Shown here: in pieces, positions 46,718-57,247 of the stretch | Layout: each line of letters opens with the position of its first letter | Numbering within the stretch: the stretch's first letter is position 1 | Assembly (NCBI GenBank): GCA_026545765.1 | Contig: CM048840.1 | Span: forward strand, 24,122,765 to 24,186,764 | Length of the DNA: 64,000 bases | Source of the DNA: Plantago major | Taxonomy: Eukaryota; Streptophyta; Magnoliopsida; Lamiales; Plantaginaceae | Reading direction: 5' to 3' | Made by a program: the position numbers and the translations under genes | The notes under the pieces: generated by a model | Seen by the model: the letters and a program-made list of their open reading frames with translations, nothing else | What the model was told of the DNA's origin: nothing | Database searches by the model: none

Positions 46718-47202
46718 AAGGTGGCGCCTTTAGGTCATGCGTGCATCTTTCTTACGTTGAGTATAACCCACTGTGGGTGGATAGGAGGCCGGTCCTCCTC
46801 AGGGTCGGCCCCAAAAGGTCGGTTTGTTCTTGTTGCGGCATAGTTCTCTGTGATGCTATAGACGTTGCTCTTGGTAAAGAGGTCAGTCTGCAGGTTTCGG
46901 TACACATGAGGTCGGTTTGTTCTTCTTGCGATGGAGGGGACTACCTTGTCTTGGTCTTCTTTCTTCTTCTTGAAAGTCATAAAGCCAGACCTCTTAGTGT
47001 AGAGTCAGTCTGTTTTTAATTGTGAGTAGAGTTTCTGGCTTCATGGTTCATAACAGAGGAAGGTCGTTCCCATTTGGTGCAGGACCTCGGGAGTAGTCAA
47101 GGTCTTCTTAGCTTGGTAAATAGTGAGGTCGCACTTATTTACACATATCAAATATAAAATACAAGTATTTTTTCATTTTGGTACGTGAGATTAATCCGAT
47201 CA

Positions 47203-47694
47203 TGTAATATCCCACATCGGTTAAAAAGCGGGTGGGATAAATGCGAGCGGACATGGGCCCAAAGGGACAATATCATACTAGCGAGATGTGTGTGGGCCAT
47301 CCATGGTAACCTCGTCGGTCCAGTAGGCCGGGCCTCAACCCATTAGTGAGCGGGTCGTTACAAGTGGCATCAAAGCTTTGATTGTATGGGCTAGACTTTC
47401 CAGAATTGCGAAAACTAAGTGACATGCATGGTAAAGTGCTACCCTGTATGGGCCGTGGGAGCCACCTCTAGAATCCTGCACGGATGATTGGTCTCGGGAC
47501 AAATTGTAGCCCCTAAAGCTCGACGGGAACGTCGATGATTTAGGGGTAGATTGTAACATCCCACATTGATTTAAAAAATATGTGGGATAAATGGTATATA
47601 TCTAGACCACCACTCTCCTATTGTATGAGGCCTTTTGGGTGACTCCAACTGTAAATCCATGCGGACTCTTGTCCAAAGGGGACAATATCATGTT
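47203..47694 (+). mobile_element. TRIM-like miniature LTR element
   Basis: The left LTR 47203-47362 (TGTAATATCCCACATCGG ... GTCGTTACA) is followed by a primer-site-like TGGCATCAAAGC (47365-47376). The right LTR starts at 47552 with TGTAACATCCCACATTG after a purine-rich TTTAGGGGTAGA and fades near 47694. Both share GTGGGATAAATG and GGGACAATATCAT. The interior of about 190 bp has no coding capacity. A fossil of the TRIM class, not whole at its right end and worn. Confidence 0.72.
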
Positions 47695-47841
47695 TTCAAT
47701 TTAATAACTTCGGGTGTTCAATAAATCTATACTTGTATTTCCTGCAATTTTAAACATATTATGTTTGTAGCTAAACATGCATTGTTTGTAACTAAATATG
47801 TGATGTTAATCACTTAATTCGGTATCTCTGAGATACAATCT

Positions 47842-48064
47842 CTCACAAAAGTTGCTCATTTGAACTAGAATAAAGAATAATGTGCTTTAGATGATACATC
47901 GGCTGTACAGTAGGACACTTGGGTGGACTGTGGTGTTGATAAGAAGTTTTACCTAGAGACATTTATCTCGCAAAAGTTGCTCATTCGACAATAACGGGGA
48001 ATCATGAGCTTTATATGGTACATGGATTGTGATGTGGGAAGCATGCATACACTTGGGTGGACTG
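47842..48064. repeat. imperfect direct repeat, period about 126 bp
   Basis: CAAAAGTTGCTCATT and ACACTTGGGTGGACTG occur in the same order near 47844 to 47935 and again near 47970 to 48066, with diverged DNA between. Two copies, non-coding. Confidence 0.7.
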
Positions 48065-49011
48065 GTGTATATCTAATATAAGTTCTAATAAATTTACTAT
48101 TACTATGTAATAACTCATATAGTTTAATGGTAACATTATTGATACAAACTCTAGGTTCAAAGATGATATAAATTTACCCTGCACTCGAATGTACAACATT
48201 CATACTCCGTCCATCGGAGGGCCTATACGTCGGCAGCCCCATACCTTAGTTTAGTACACTACTTTATACTGATTCACGGTTTATATACGGTATCTTAAAT
48301 CGCCATAATTTGCGATTGAGAAGAAAAACAAATATATGTATGAAATTGGGGATGTAAACATAAGTATACCTAAATGATTTACAAATTTCTGTTAATTATA
48401 TGTAACTTATAACCAACATATGTTTTTACATATAGATAATGTCAGTATTTTACAGTATACTTTGAATAACATACAATCTTTTAAAATCAGCAATAGATTT
48501 CTGTTAGTTATATTAGTAACTGACAATATACTCTTGGTTATCCTCGACCAATAACTAACAAACACGTGTATATTATAAGTACTAGGAATTCAATCTCAGC
48601 CTACTTTTAATACGAAATATATAACCAACAGCTCATTGTAGAATATGTTATACTTCTAAATAGTTATATATTATCTCATTGTGTGTGGGGCATATCATTT
48701 TTCATTACTAACGAAAGTAATTTTGCAGTTGGTTATAAGCAAAAATATCTAACAACAAATATGTCTGTTGATTATGAGTTGTTAGTTTTTTTGATGTTTT
48801 TTAGTAGTGAATACAAATTTATTATTATTCTTGTTGTGGGATTTAAAATTAAGTTGTGAAGAAACAAATTTGAAAATAATAAATTAAAAAACAAAAGACA
48901 AAGTGGAAACTGATACAAAGACGGAGTGAGTAAAATCTAAAATATTTAATTTTTTATAATAATATATCTATATTAAATTCTGAAATAAAAACAGTTAAAA
49001 GAAACATAGAT

Positions 49012-49096
49012 GATGCCATTGGGTATCGAAACCTTGACCTGTCCTAATATCATGGCACTAAACCTCAATGCATAACCACTTAGCTACACAGCGACT
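49012..49096 (-). other. tRNA-like relic near the right end of the hAT
   Basis: On the minus strand the sequence reads TAGCTAAGTGGTTATGCAT (like an internal A box) and, about 45 bases later, GGTTTCGATACC (like a B box, GGTTCGANTCC). The spacing suits a tRNA with a long variable arm, but pairing is poor, so it is a tRNA-derived or SINE-like remnant, not a gene. Confidence 0.35.
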
Positions 49097-51007
49097 ATGT
49101 TGTTTGCTTCGCACATTTAATATTCATATATATATCTAACAGATTTTATAAAAAGGTTTAACAGTAATTTCACGTAAAAAATCGAGGGGCAGCGATTGCG
49201 GCCCCTTGCGCCAACGTGCGCTCGCCCCTGGGCTCAAAGTAACGATAATTCAAGAATTGGAGCTGGAAATCACTTTTCTCTGTCGTGCGACTTAGGATGT
49301 GATTGAATCTTATGTCTTTGTTCAACTTGGTGAAAAATCTGGAGACAATCAAGAAAAGAGCTCATTACTCCTTTCTGAATATCTAAATAAAGTGATGGAA
49401 GAGTTCGATTCCATCAAGAAGAAGTCCATGGAGATTATGGCAATGGATGTTGAGGTAAATGAAAGTCAAAGGTTCACTCGTGTTGTTCCTTCAAGATCTA
49501 GCACAACATCAAAGAACATTATAGTGGGATTTGATGAGCACTTGGTCAACGTCATGGATGCAATTGCAAGCCACAAATCCTGTCTCCAGGTATTGCGGGT
49601 CACTCACCTACCGATTTTCAAACAGAATTGCGGATCCTCCTTTTCGGATTCACTATTCCGGCAACACTACAAGAAATTACGGAAAAAATGATGGAAAGGG
49701 GCGACGGATTCCCAATAGCGACGGATCGCTTAGGGTAGTGACGGATGTTACGGATAACATCCGTCGCTACCCTAAGCGACGGATAAATTTTATCCGTCGC
49801 TACGGATAATTTTATCCGTTGAAAATTTATCGATGGATAATTTTATCCGTCGCTAAACAGTTGACTTTTATTTTAATTTTAAAAAAATTCAAAAATTATT
49901 TAAAATTTTATTAAAAAATAAAAAAATAGCGACGGATAAATTATCCGTCGCTACATTTAAAAAAAAAAAACTAATTTGGTCCGACGGATAAACTATTTGG
50001 TCGGCCCTAGCGACGGATCGCTGTCGCTAGCGACGGATAGCGATCTGTCGCTACAGAAGAATAAATTACGGGAAGCAGATTGTAAATCTCCATTTCCTAT
50101 TCTGGTTCAGTTCTTCCATTTCTTCCGCCTCTTCAGCTATTCCGTTCAATAATCCGTCGTTCCGACCAATCTTGGTATCAATTCGAAGCTCGTGGGATAA
50201 GGAGCTTGGGTGGTCGATCAATTTCATCCTTCTTCGGTTATTTTTACCGCAATTTGAGGTATTAGGCTAAACCCTAACTATTCTAAATTTGTAATTTTTG
50301 ATAATTTGGATCAATTGTGTTTCTAAACAATTATGGTAGCTAGTATATGTTATATGAAGTAGTGGGTTAAGTTTGGGTTGTCAATTGATTGATTTTGTTG
50401 TGAAATTGATTTATTGTTTGATGATTGATTAAGCATGAAAAATTATGTTTGATGTTTAATTGATTAAGCTTGATTTTCATGTTTGATGTTTTTGTATATG
50501 TATTACGATTAGTGTTTTGAAACCCTAATTTTTTGACAAATTTGGGAATTTTGTTAATTTCGACTAGTTTAATGTTAAGTATATATATCAAATTAGTATT
50601 ACTAGTTAAATAGTATAATGTTAAGATTTAGTATATTAACTTTGAGATTGCTATAACTTAGATTGTTAATTAGTATAATGTTAAGTAGTTTTGATTTGAT
50701 AAATTCGTATATGTACTAGATAACGAGGATTTAGTTAAGTGTTTTGAGACCATTTGTTGATTATATTAACGTGTAATTTATAATTTATAACTCGTAGTAG
50801 TAAGTGGTTGAAATGGTTAAAATACATGGGAAATTTTGTAACATATCGAACACTTAATAATTAATTATGAAATTATAAGGAACGTATAATAATTAACAAT
50901 TAATCTCTATAATCTATTCAGAATTGGAATCGATCTAATAATTAAATACGATCTAATCAATTGGAACGTGTCAGGTTACGAAAGTATCTAATGAATTCCG
51001 ACCGTTC

Positions 51008-51409
51008 ATGGATACGATAAATGCAATGGTAAATGGCAGAGTTTGTAGGAGTTTTGTAAAAGGGGTTAAAGGTTTCATCGTGTTTGCCATGGGACGTCCG
51101 GCTTGTGCAAACGGGGGGTTGATAAAGTGTCCTTGCACATTGGAAACCTGCAGAAACAAGCAATTTATGACTCCTACAGCGGTATTCGAGCACTTGAGAC
51201 ATAATGGATTCATGCCTGAGTATCATGTATGGATTCATCATGGTGAGGAAGCACCGTCCATGGCATACCTCCAATGGAGGGAGAGGCGGGGTTTGGGGCT
51301 GCCTATTGAGTACGTTTTTGGTTGTCGGAACATGTGCATGGTGTATTGGGAGGAGGATGTAGATCTGTTGGAATGCAAGTTTTGTGGTAGGGAGCGTCAC
51401 AAGTGGTGA
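51008..51409 (+). pseudogene. TnpD N-terminus (Transpos_assoc domain), first copy, internally deleted
   Basis: 133 residues starting MDTINAMVNGRVCRSFVKGV with upstream in-frame RSW. It carries GLIKCPCTLETCRNKQF and a zinc-binding-like C/H spacing, then HLRHNGFMPEYHVWIHHGEE, the Transpos_assoc domain (PF13963) found at the N-terminus of CACTA TNP2 transposase. Near residue 115 it jumps to DVDLLECKFCGRERHKW, a phrase that normally lies far downstream before the catalytic core, so a large internal deletion is likely. Ends with a TGA at 51407-51409. Confidence 0.85.
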
Positions 51410-51698
51410 GGAGGGGGCTGCAAGAGATTGATGAGTTTTATCCGTTTTGTCTTTAGGCTTGTATAACTAGTAATCATTAGTTGATATATGAAACCAAACA
51501 TTATGGTAAAATTGAAGCTAATGTAACTTATATTATGTAATGACGTAACAATTGATTGAAGCTAATATAACTTATATTATGTTGTAATTGATTGAATTAT
51601 TGTGAAATTGATTTATTATCGTAATTGATAGACCTCGATCTAATGAATTCAAATGTGTCAGGTCTATTAAGTAATTATTCAATGAATACCAATCGTTC

Positions 51699-52336
51699 AT
51701 GGATGTATTATGCATTACTCTAAATGGCAGAGTTCAATCGAGTTTTCTGAAAGGGGTTGAAGGTTTCATTGCATTTGCAATCTCAAATCCGGCTTGTGTA
51801 AAGGACGGGTTGATAAAGTGCCCTTGTACAATGAAAAAGTGCAGAAACAAGCAATACCAACTCCTACAATGTAGTCCAAAGACTTGAGGAAAAATGGATT
51901 CCGCTGCGTGTATCAGGTATGGAATCATCATGGTGAGGAAGCAGCACCGTCCAATACATATGACCAATACAGACAGCGTGGAAGGAAGAGAAAAAATGAA
52001 CAAGTCGGGGAACAAAGTACATCTGAAGGCGATGCTATTCGAGCTCGAGTCAAACAAATGGTGTATGATGCTGCAGGGGCGAAGTTCATGGACACAACTA
52101 ACACTGAAACCGAGGGGGAGGTGGAGGAACCACTGAATCCCGAGGATCAGGTGTTCTTTGACTTGTTAGAATCATCAAGGAAGCCGGTTTATCCGGGGTG
52201 TAAGCTCACTGAGTTGTCTTTGTTGGCTTGGCTAATGAGTTGTAAGTCTAATGACCATCAATTTGAAACGAGCTTCAATGAATGGGTTGACGTAATGTCG
52301 GCCCTTTGTCCTGAAGAAAACCTAGTTAGTAGTTGA
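51699..52336 (+). pseudogene. TnpD N-terminus, second copy, with a TNP2 fragment
   Basis: A diverged second Transpos_assoc copy: MDVLCITLNGRVQSSFLKGV and GLIKCPCTMKKCRNKQY (51699-51887), then a frame change at about 51860 to the overlapping frame 51884-52336 with NGFRCVYQVWNHHGEEAAPS. That frame continues into VFFDLLESSRKPVYPGCKLT, ELSLLAWLMSCKSNDHQ and EWVDVMSALCPEENLV, the start of the TNP2 transposase body (PLYPGC...SAL..L..LK pattern). It ends at a stop before the catalytic residues. Confidence 0.83.
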
Positions 52337-52452
52337 TAACACTTGAGTATTACTGTTCTGCATGAAAAATGGTTACATGTGTTATTTATAATTTGTTCTG
52401 TATTATAACTCGTACTAACACATTTTGTTGTATTTGTTACATGTTTTTGCAG

Positions 52453-54400
52453 ATGCCGCAACAGAGACCACGCACCTATCGCCCCCCCCCCCCACACGCA
52501 GCCAACCGCATGATGGTGCTGGGTCGGGGACAGGGTCAGAGGGGGTGAGGGCTCTGGTAGTCAGGCAGAAGTCTCGTGTTCTGAGACCCCACCAATCATA
52601 GCAAGAGGGCTCTACCACCAGCCCAACACGATCGGAGGAGGAGGACGATTGTTCCTACCTCGAGTGGGATGCACAGAATCCCAACGTTACGTGGGACGGG
52701 TTGCCTGTGATTTTTCCTCTAGGTCCTGCCAAGTATGTATTATACATTCTTCTTAAATATGTAGAACATAACTTATGATAGTTGACAAGTATAAATTGTT
52801 GTACTAAAGTAATAAATATTTGTTTCTTGAATCTTATACATTGACAACAGTTTATGGCCTCGGGAGGTCCACAACAAACTAGGTGACATCTTTCGGAGCA
52901 GGAGAGAGCCACCGAGGCAGGGTGGTGAGTGTTGGTCTCACATCTCAGACCGCATGAGGGCCAAGTACTTTGATGAGCTACGGGTAAGTTCAAATATGAT
53001 ATTCTTTTATTTGTTATTATAATCGTTTTAATATGAGTGGTATGTTAGCCACTGTATGTGAGTGGTATGTTAACCACTGTATGTGGGTGATATGTTAGTC
53101 ACCATTGTGTTAGTAAAATTTAGGACAATGTGAGTGGTATGTTAGCCACTATATGTGAGTGGTATGTTAGCCACTTTGTTTGGGTGATATGTTAGTCACC
53201 ATATATGTTATGTTGTTGTATCTTATTAAATTAATGTAACATGGTGACGTTATATATATTGACTTTGGATGTTGTATGAAATTGGGAATGTCAACATATC
53301 TGTTATGTTGTTGTATCTTATTAAATTGATGTAACATGGTGACGTTATATATATTGACTTTGGATGTTGTATGAAATTGGGAATGTAGAAGGAGTACTTC
53401 ATTCCCAGCAGATTGATCCCCTAGATCTGGCGTGTTTACGAGACTGTGGGATCTAAACTGTACAGGGATATGGTCCATACTTGGAAAGCCATTCGGGATC
53501 GGAATGGCCCAATGCCTCCACAGGTTGATGCAGAGGAGTGGGCCCTTTGGGATGCCTACTGGTCTCGAACTGATGTCGAGAATAATGCCTACATCAACAA
53601 ACAGAACCGGGCGTCTCAGTCTGATGCAACAGGAAGGGCCGTTCACCACCTTGGGAGGCGATCTACTCTCACTGATTATTACCAATCGGTAAGTATATAT
53701 ATGTTTTTTTTTTCAATATAGCATTACGTGTATGTATTGTGTCTCTGCTCTATTACTTGTGAGATGATAAACTGTTGACTATATATGTTGTTCAGATGTC
53801 ACGGGGGGAGGTGAAATCCAAGTATGACATCTTCAAGAAGGCCAAGCATAAGGGCGGGGTATGGACTGACTCCGGGGCCGAGTCTATTGCGGTATGTTTA
53901 TGTTACTTAAAGTTCACATTTGTACACTATTACAAGTTATTTTTGAAAAACAGTAAATGATCATGATATCTGCTATTTACGATTTCAGGCTGAGGTTGAT
54001 GCTCAGGTAGCGAGGCAAGAGGAAGAAACGGGTGATGTGCTGTCAACTGAACAAGTTGACAACATCTTCTTAGAGGTCAACAAACCGGACAGCAAAGGAC
54101 GAATATATGGACTCAGGAGCCTCGGTTTGAGCTTGGCTAGTCCGGGGTGCTCCTCATCATCATCCCAGCAATCTAGACGTCCGGTTTTCACATGTGCCTG
54201 TGTCTCTTGATATGGTGCAACAAGAAGTCGCAGAACATGTTGCACGGCTAACTCAAGAGATGGAGCGGCGTGACAGAGAACAAAGGGAGGAGATGGAGCG
54301 GCGCGACAGAGGACGAAGGGAGGAGAACGAGCGCCTTTGGTTACAGATGGAGTCTTTCATGTCCCAGTTCGGCCAGCACCCACCCCCGTCTGGTAGCTAG
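52453..54400 (+). CDS. Transposase_24-type CACTA accessory gene (TnpA-like), five exons
   Basis: In CACTA elements this DNA-binding partner recognises subterminal repeats and assists TnpD. Exons inferred from splice signals: 52453 to about 52735 (open start region, with a run of C), 52851-52983 (NLWPREVHNKLGDIFRSRRE; ends CGG|GTAAGT), 53389-53688 (VYETVGSKLYRDMVHTWKAI, NNAYINKQNRASQSDATGRA; ends TCG|GTAAGT), 53796-53891 (MSRGEVKSKYDIFKKAKHKG) and 53989-54400 (AEVDAQVARQEEETGDVLST, GRIYGLRSLG, then a coiled coil RREREQREEMERRDRG-like). The Plant transposase (Ptta/En/Spm, PF03004) order is kept. Stops in exon one (TGAGGG near 52547), exon three (TAG near 53422) and near 54210 suggest it is no longer functional. 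Confidence 0.78.
53206..53386. repeat. 86-bp direct duplication in an intron
   Basis: 53206-53291 and 53301-53386 are almost identical (TGTTATGTTGTTGTATC ... TTGGGAATGT). Just upstream, 53030-53200 holds GAGTGGTATGTTAGCCACT units in four to five worn copies. All lie in the intron between exons two and three. Confidence 0.93.
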
Positions 54401-54870
54401 TTATGTATATGTACTATTTACGTTCAGATATATTATATTTAGACTTGTTCGGATAATCTAGACTTATTCGGATATTACATTTTTTATTTATCATTTATTG
54501 AAATATTTTACGTATAATTGATTTATTATCGAGCATTATATTGATTAAATAGGTGAAATACGAAAAAACAGGGATTATTATTAAAAACACAAAATTAAAA
54601 AAAAATATATTTTGGGACGGAATTTGAGATTCCGTCACTAATTCCAATAATAATCTATCCGTCGCCCAATGTAGCGACGGATAGATCCGTCGCCGATAAT
54701 CGATTTTTTTAAACAAAAAAAAAAGGTCAAACAAGATAATCCGTCGTCCAATCCGTCGCGAATTGGGCGACGGATTATCTATCCGCCGCACTGACTCCAA
54801 AGGCGACGGCATTATCGTCGCCGGTGGGCGGATCGGCACTCCGTCGCTAAACAGTGCATTTTTTGTAGTG

Positions 54871-55018
54871 CAACTGATTCCGTTCACCAAGTGCTAGGGA
54901 GGCCGAAAATACAAGAAACACGAAATTCGAGGTAGTGTAGTGCTGTGGTTTTTGTGGACACAAGTGAAAGAAGAAGATGGCAGAAGAAGTTGTGAAAGAA
55001 GAAGGAAAGAAATTTGTT
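54871..55018. other. short unique stretch between the CACTA and the MITE
   Basis: Continuation of the DNA left of the CACTA (49590-49664). No recognisable NLR text. A purine-rich segment (GAAGAAGATGGCAGAAGAAG) is visible. Confidence 0.5.
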
Positions 55019-55303
55019 TAAGTATAACATTACATTTTGACCCCTGAGGGCATTTAAGTAATTCCATATTTATGCCCCTTTTTTTAAATAAAATATTTTT
55101 TTAAAAAAATATATTATTTTTAATAATTTAATATATGATGTCATTATTTAAATAATGATGTCATCAAACGTTGACCACCGTTAGTCAACGTTATCTCCAG
55201 GGACCAAATCCGGGGGGTGAGGGACTGAAATGTAATTTCAAAAACTTTGAGGGTGAAAATGTAAGAGGGGGTATAGTTCAGGGGGTCAAAATGTAATTTA
55301 CCC
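55019..55303 (-). mobile_element. MITE (GGGTAAATTACATTTTGACCCC type), compact copy
   Basis: Read on the minus strand it starts GGGTAAATTACATTTTGACC and ends GGTCAAAATGTAATGTTATA. It contains CCGGATTTGGTCCCTG and a perfect ATTATTTAAATAAT palindrome, matching 42615-43341 without that copy's 406-bp inner segment. Borders within a few bases. Confidence 0.85.
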
Positions 55304-55892
55304 TATATTTTAATGCTCCTTGGTCCGGCTTCAGAGCCTCTCGGAGTAGCATGGTGTACATGTAGTTTCTTGTAATAAATGTGTCACACATCAATGAAAA
55401 AATTGGAGGAAGGTTGTGCCCAAGGTTCAATAGTAAGGTACTCAATGTTCCCCTGTTTGGTATAGTTTTACCCAATCTGATTTATCCGAACCAAGGTGGT
55501 TACTCTCGAAGCGGATACCTTGGTAAGTCGACTGAGATTGGGATGGTGCGGACAGGACGAACCGGGTTGAATACACAGTATGATCACTAATATTTCGGCC
55601 TGTAAGCACTTTCGTCATCTTGCCAACGTAATGTTATTAGTACATACATATGTAAGCAGATTTCTATTGTTTTAATCAAGAATACGGTTGATACTCAACT
55701 TTCATGTTGAGTGTGTGATTAGTTTATTGATTAAAATCAATTTGATTCCCAGGAAAGGCCAAAGGGCATCATGTTTTGTTAATTGATTCTCACGTACCAA
55801 CTATTAATTAGGAGTATTAGGATAGGTGGGGACGGAAAAATGTTCTTAGAATAGAAACCTAGCTGGAACAAGCATATACATACGTGCGAACC
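55304..55892. other. unrecognised stretch with an open frame
   Basis: 55381-55590 on the plus strand is open (MSHINEKIGGRLCPRFNSKV, then a G, R and T-rich tail). I know no family for it, and it has no clear splice or promoter signals. The rest of the stretch shows nothing. Confidence 0.3.
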
Positions 55893-56765
55893 TGGTCACA
55901 ATTTGCCAATCAATCGTTTACAATAAACGATCAAACGAACAATCAATCGAACAAAACAATAACAAATCAATACAAGAGATTACGTGGTTCAACTTTGTAA
56001 AGCCTATATGCACGGGAAAATAATTAATGATCTTATTGCTACCAATCGAGTACAATTACAAGCTCTCAATCAACAATGATCAAGCTTGAAATACAATGAA
56101 ACCTATCTTCTACCTTTAGCGGATTTACAGAAGAAAAACGGTTACAATCGATTGAATTGAAAGTGAGAATGTTGTTCTAGCAACAGATGATGAAGACGAA
56201 AGCTCAATTTATATCTGGATGAAGAAACCGTCACTCAATTGATCGAATAAGCTACTAACAGAAGCCGTGCTCTGTTATCCGTTCTGTTAGTGAATATAAC
56301 AACTTATAACGGCCAAATCAATCTCAGCCATTGATTTCGCAAGATCAAATCCCATCCGTCCATTCACCTTTGAGTTATAAATCTCACAATCTCCACCTTA
56401 GCTCAAAGATCTTGACATACTTCCATTTACTGTTCATTTAGAGGTAGAACAAACAACCTTTAGGCTCCCTTAAAGGCTAGAGCATGCCTTAGTAACTCAT
56501 CAATCAACAGATGAAGTGTTCAGACACCTTTCATTCGCCAAATCTGCACAACGATGAAACTTTGCAGCTGTAAGAGGCTTAGTAAAGCTATCTACAGCAT
56601 TCTCAGTTGTATGAACTTTCTCCACCTTGATAGAACCACCTTCAATGATGTCTCTGATGAAATACAACCGCACATCAATGTGCTTAGTTCTCTCATGGAA
56701 ATGTTAATGTTTTGACAACTGAATTGCACTCTGGTTATCACAGAACACTGTGACACAATCTTGCA
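55893..56765 (-). mobile_element. Ty1/copia fragment: RNase H end plus 3' LTR
   Basis: On the minus strand 56765 down to about 56500 encodes the C-terminal end of copia pol (HIDVRLYFIRDIIEGGSIKV, KVHTTENAVDSFTKPLTAAK). It is followed by a polypurine run AAGGTGGAGATTG (56388-56400) and an LTR of about 500 bp to 55893. The 5' part is absent; at 56766 the text changes abruptly to unrelated DNA. A broken fossil of a different copia family from the large one. Confidence 0.78.
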
Positions 56766-57247
56766 CAATTCAAAAACCCTGGCCCTCCCTCCCGTCACCA
56801 CTCAGAAACCCTAGCCGTCCCGACTCCAGCTGCTGCCACCCCGCCTCTTCTCAGCCGCGCTCTCTTCCAATCGACTCCTAATTCTTGACTTCTTGTTGTT
56901 TCTTCTTCCTCAGCCTATTTTCGAGTGAAGCTTCTCTGTTTTCATGATTTTCGCGTTGACCGCGAGTGCTTCGATGCCTTGGTGGATTGTGAGCGGGAAG
57001 ATAAGAAGATTAGACGGAACATAGTTTCAATTTGTTTAGTTTGTTGGATTTGTTTATAAAATTTTGGATAAATTTGAAATTTTTAGGAAAAAGCTGTAGA
57101 TTTTCGGATTAAATTCGAAAATATCCGATCCGTTTTCGGATTGATCCGAATCCAATCCAAATTTTTCGGATCGGATTTCGAATTGAGCAAAAATGCACTT
57201 TTTGGATCGGATCGGATCGGATCTGAATCCGATCCATGCACACCCCT
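56766..57247. mobile_element. hAT-like end fragment
   Basis: The right end ATCCATGCACACCCCTA is the complement of a hAT-type TAGGGGTGTGCATGGAT end. It is preceded by GGATCGGATCGGATC and ATCCGATCC subterminal repeats (57125-57235). The left part (56766-56935) is GC-rich, like a 5' leader, with AAACCCTAGCC words. No matching left end is present. Confidence 0.6.

Larger units (their letters stand above)
44141..48809. mobile_element. CACTA element with GTTGGTTAT-type subterminal repeats, nested in the hAT
   Basis: Ends CACTACTAAAAAGCAATGG and, in reverse complement, CACTACTAAAAAACATC. A 3-bp duplication AAT flanks it (44138-44140, 48810-48812). Subterminal zones (44150-44480, 48380-48790) are full of GTTGGTTAT and ATAACCAAC words. 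I see no transposase text. The interior carries a MULE-like miniature, a Stowaway and two LTR-type fossils, so it is non-autonomous and old enough to have collected insertions. Confidence 0.9.
43739..49230. mobile_element. hAT DNA transposon, non-autonomous, with perfect 8-bp target duplication
   Basis: The ends are CAGGGGCGAATGCA and, in reverse complement, CAGGGGCGAGCGCA: a hAT-type terminal repeat. GGCTCAAA is repeated exactly at 43731-43738 and 49231-49238. No hATC dimerisation or BED text is visible. Without the CACTA it contains (44141-48809), the element is only about 820 bp, so it is a small internally deleted hAT. It sits in the coding frame of the NLR fragment. Confidence 0.93.
43643..49589 (+). 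pseudogene. R1-like CC-NLR resistance gene, N-terminal fragment, split by a hAT element
   Basis: NLR proteins detect pathogen effectors in the cytoplasm. The start MAAYGALVSLNFTIEQMPSS (43643) is the classic opening of R1/Rx-type coiled-coil NLRs of asterids. The text breaks at 43738 where the hAT begins and resumes after it at 49239 in the same frame (EWLK then VTIIQELELE). A TAG at 49293-49295 interrupts it. It goes on DVIESYVFVQL, SEYLNKVMEEFDSIKKKSME and IIVGFDEHLVNVMDAIASHK, the linker just before the NB-ARC P-loop, and then stops resembling the family at about 49590. NB-ARC and LRR parts are missing. The coiled-coil domain also looks shortened. Confidence 0.82.
49665..54870 (+). mobile_element. 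CACTA element, 5.2 kb, with GCGACGGATA subterminal repeats and accessory genes
   Basis: Ends CACTACAAGAAATTACGG and, in reverse complement, CACTACAAAAAATGCACTG. A 3-bp duplication CAA flanks it (49662-49664, 54871-54873). Subterminal zones (49698-50055, 54620-54850) carry GCGACGGATA and TATCCGTCGC words, the same vocabulary as the two small CACTA elements. Inside, on the plus strand: a leader with probable intron start at 50259, two copies of the Transpos_assoc region, a TnpD fragment, and a Transposase_24-type gene. The catalytic core of TnpD is missing, so it is likely non-autonomous. Confidence 0.94.

Noticed and set aside
46741-47019. 92-residue cysteine- and serine-containing frame
   Set aside because: Sits right after a primer binding site in an LTR-type fossil; no domain and probably non-coding interior.
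47844-48066. CRISPR-like or satellite array
   Set aside because: Only two diverged copies with no regular spacers; plant genomic context.
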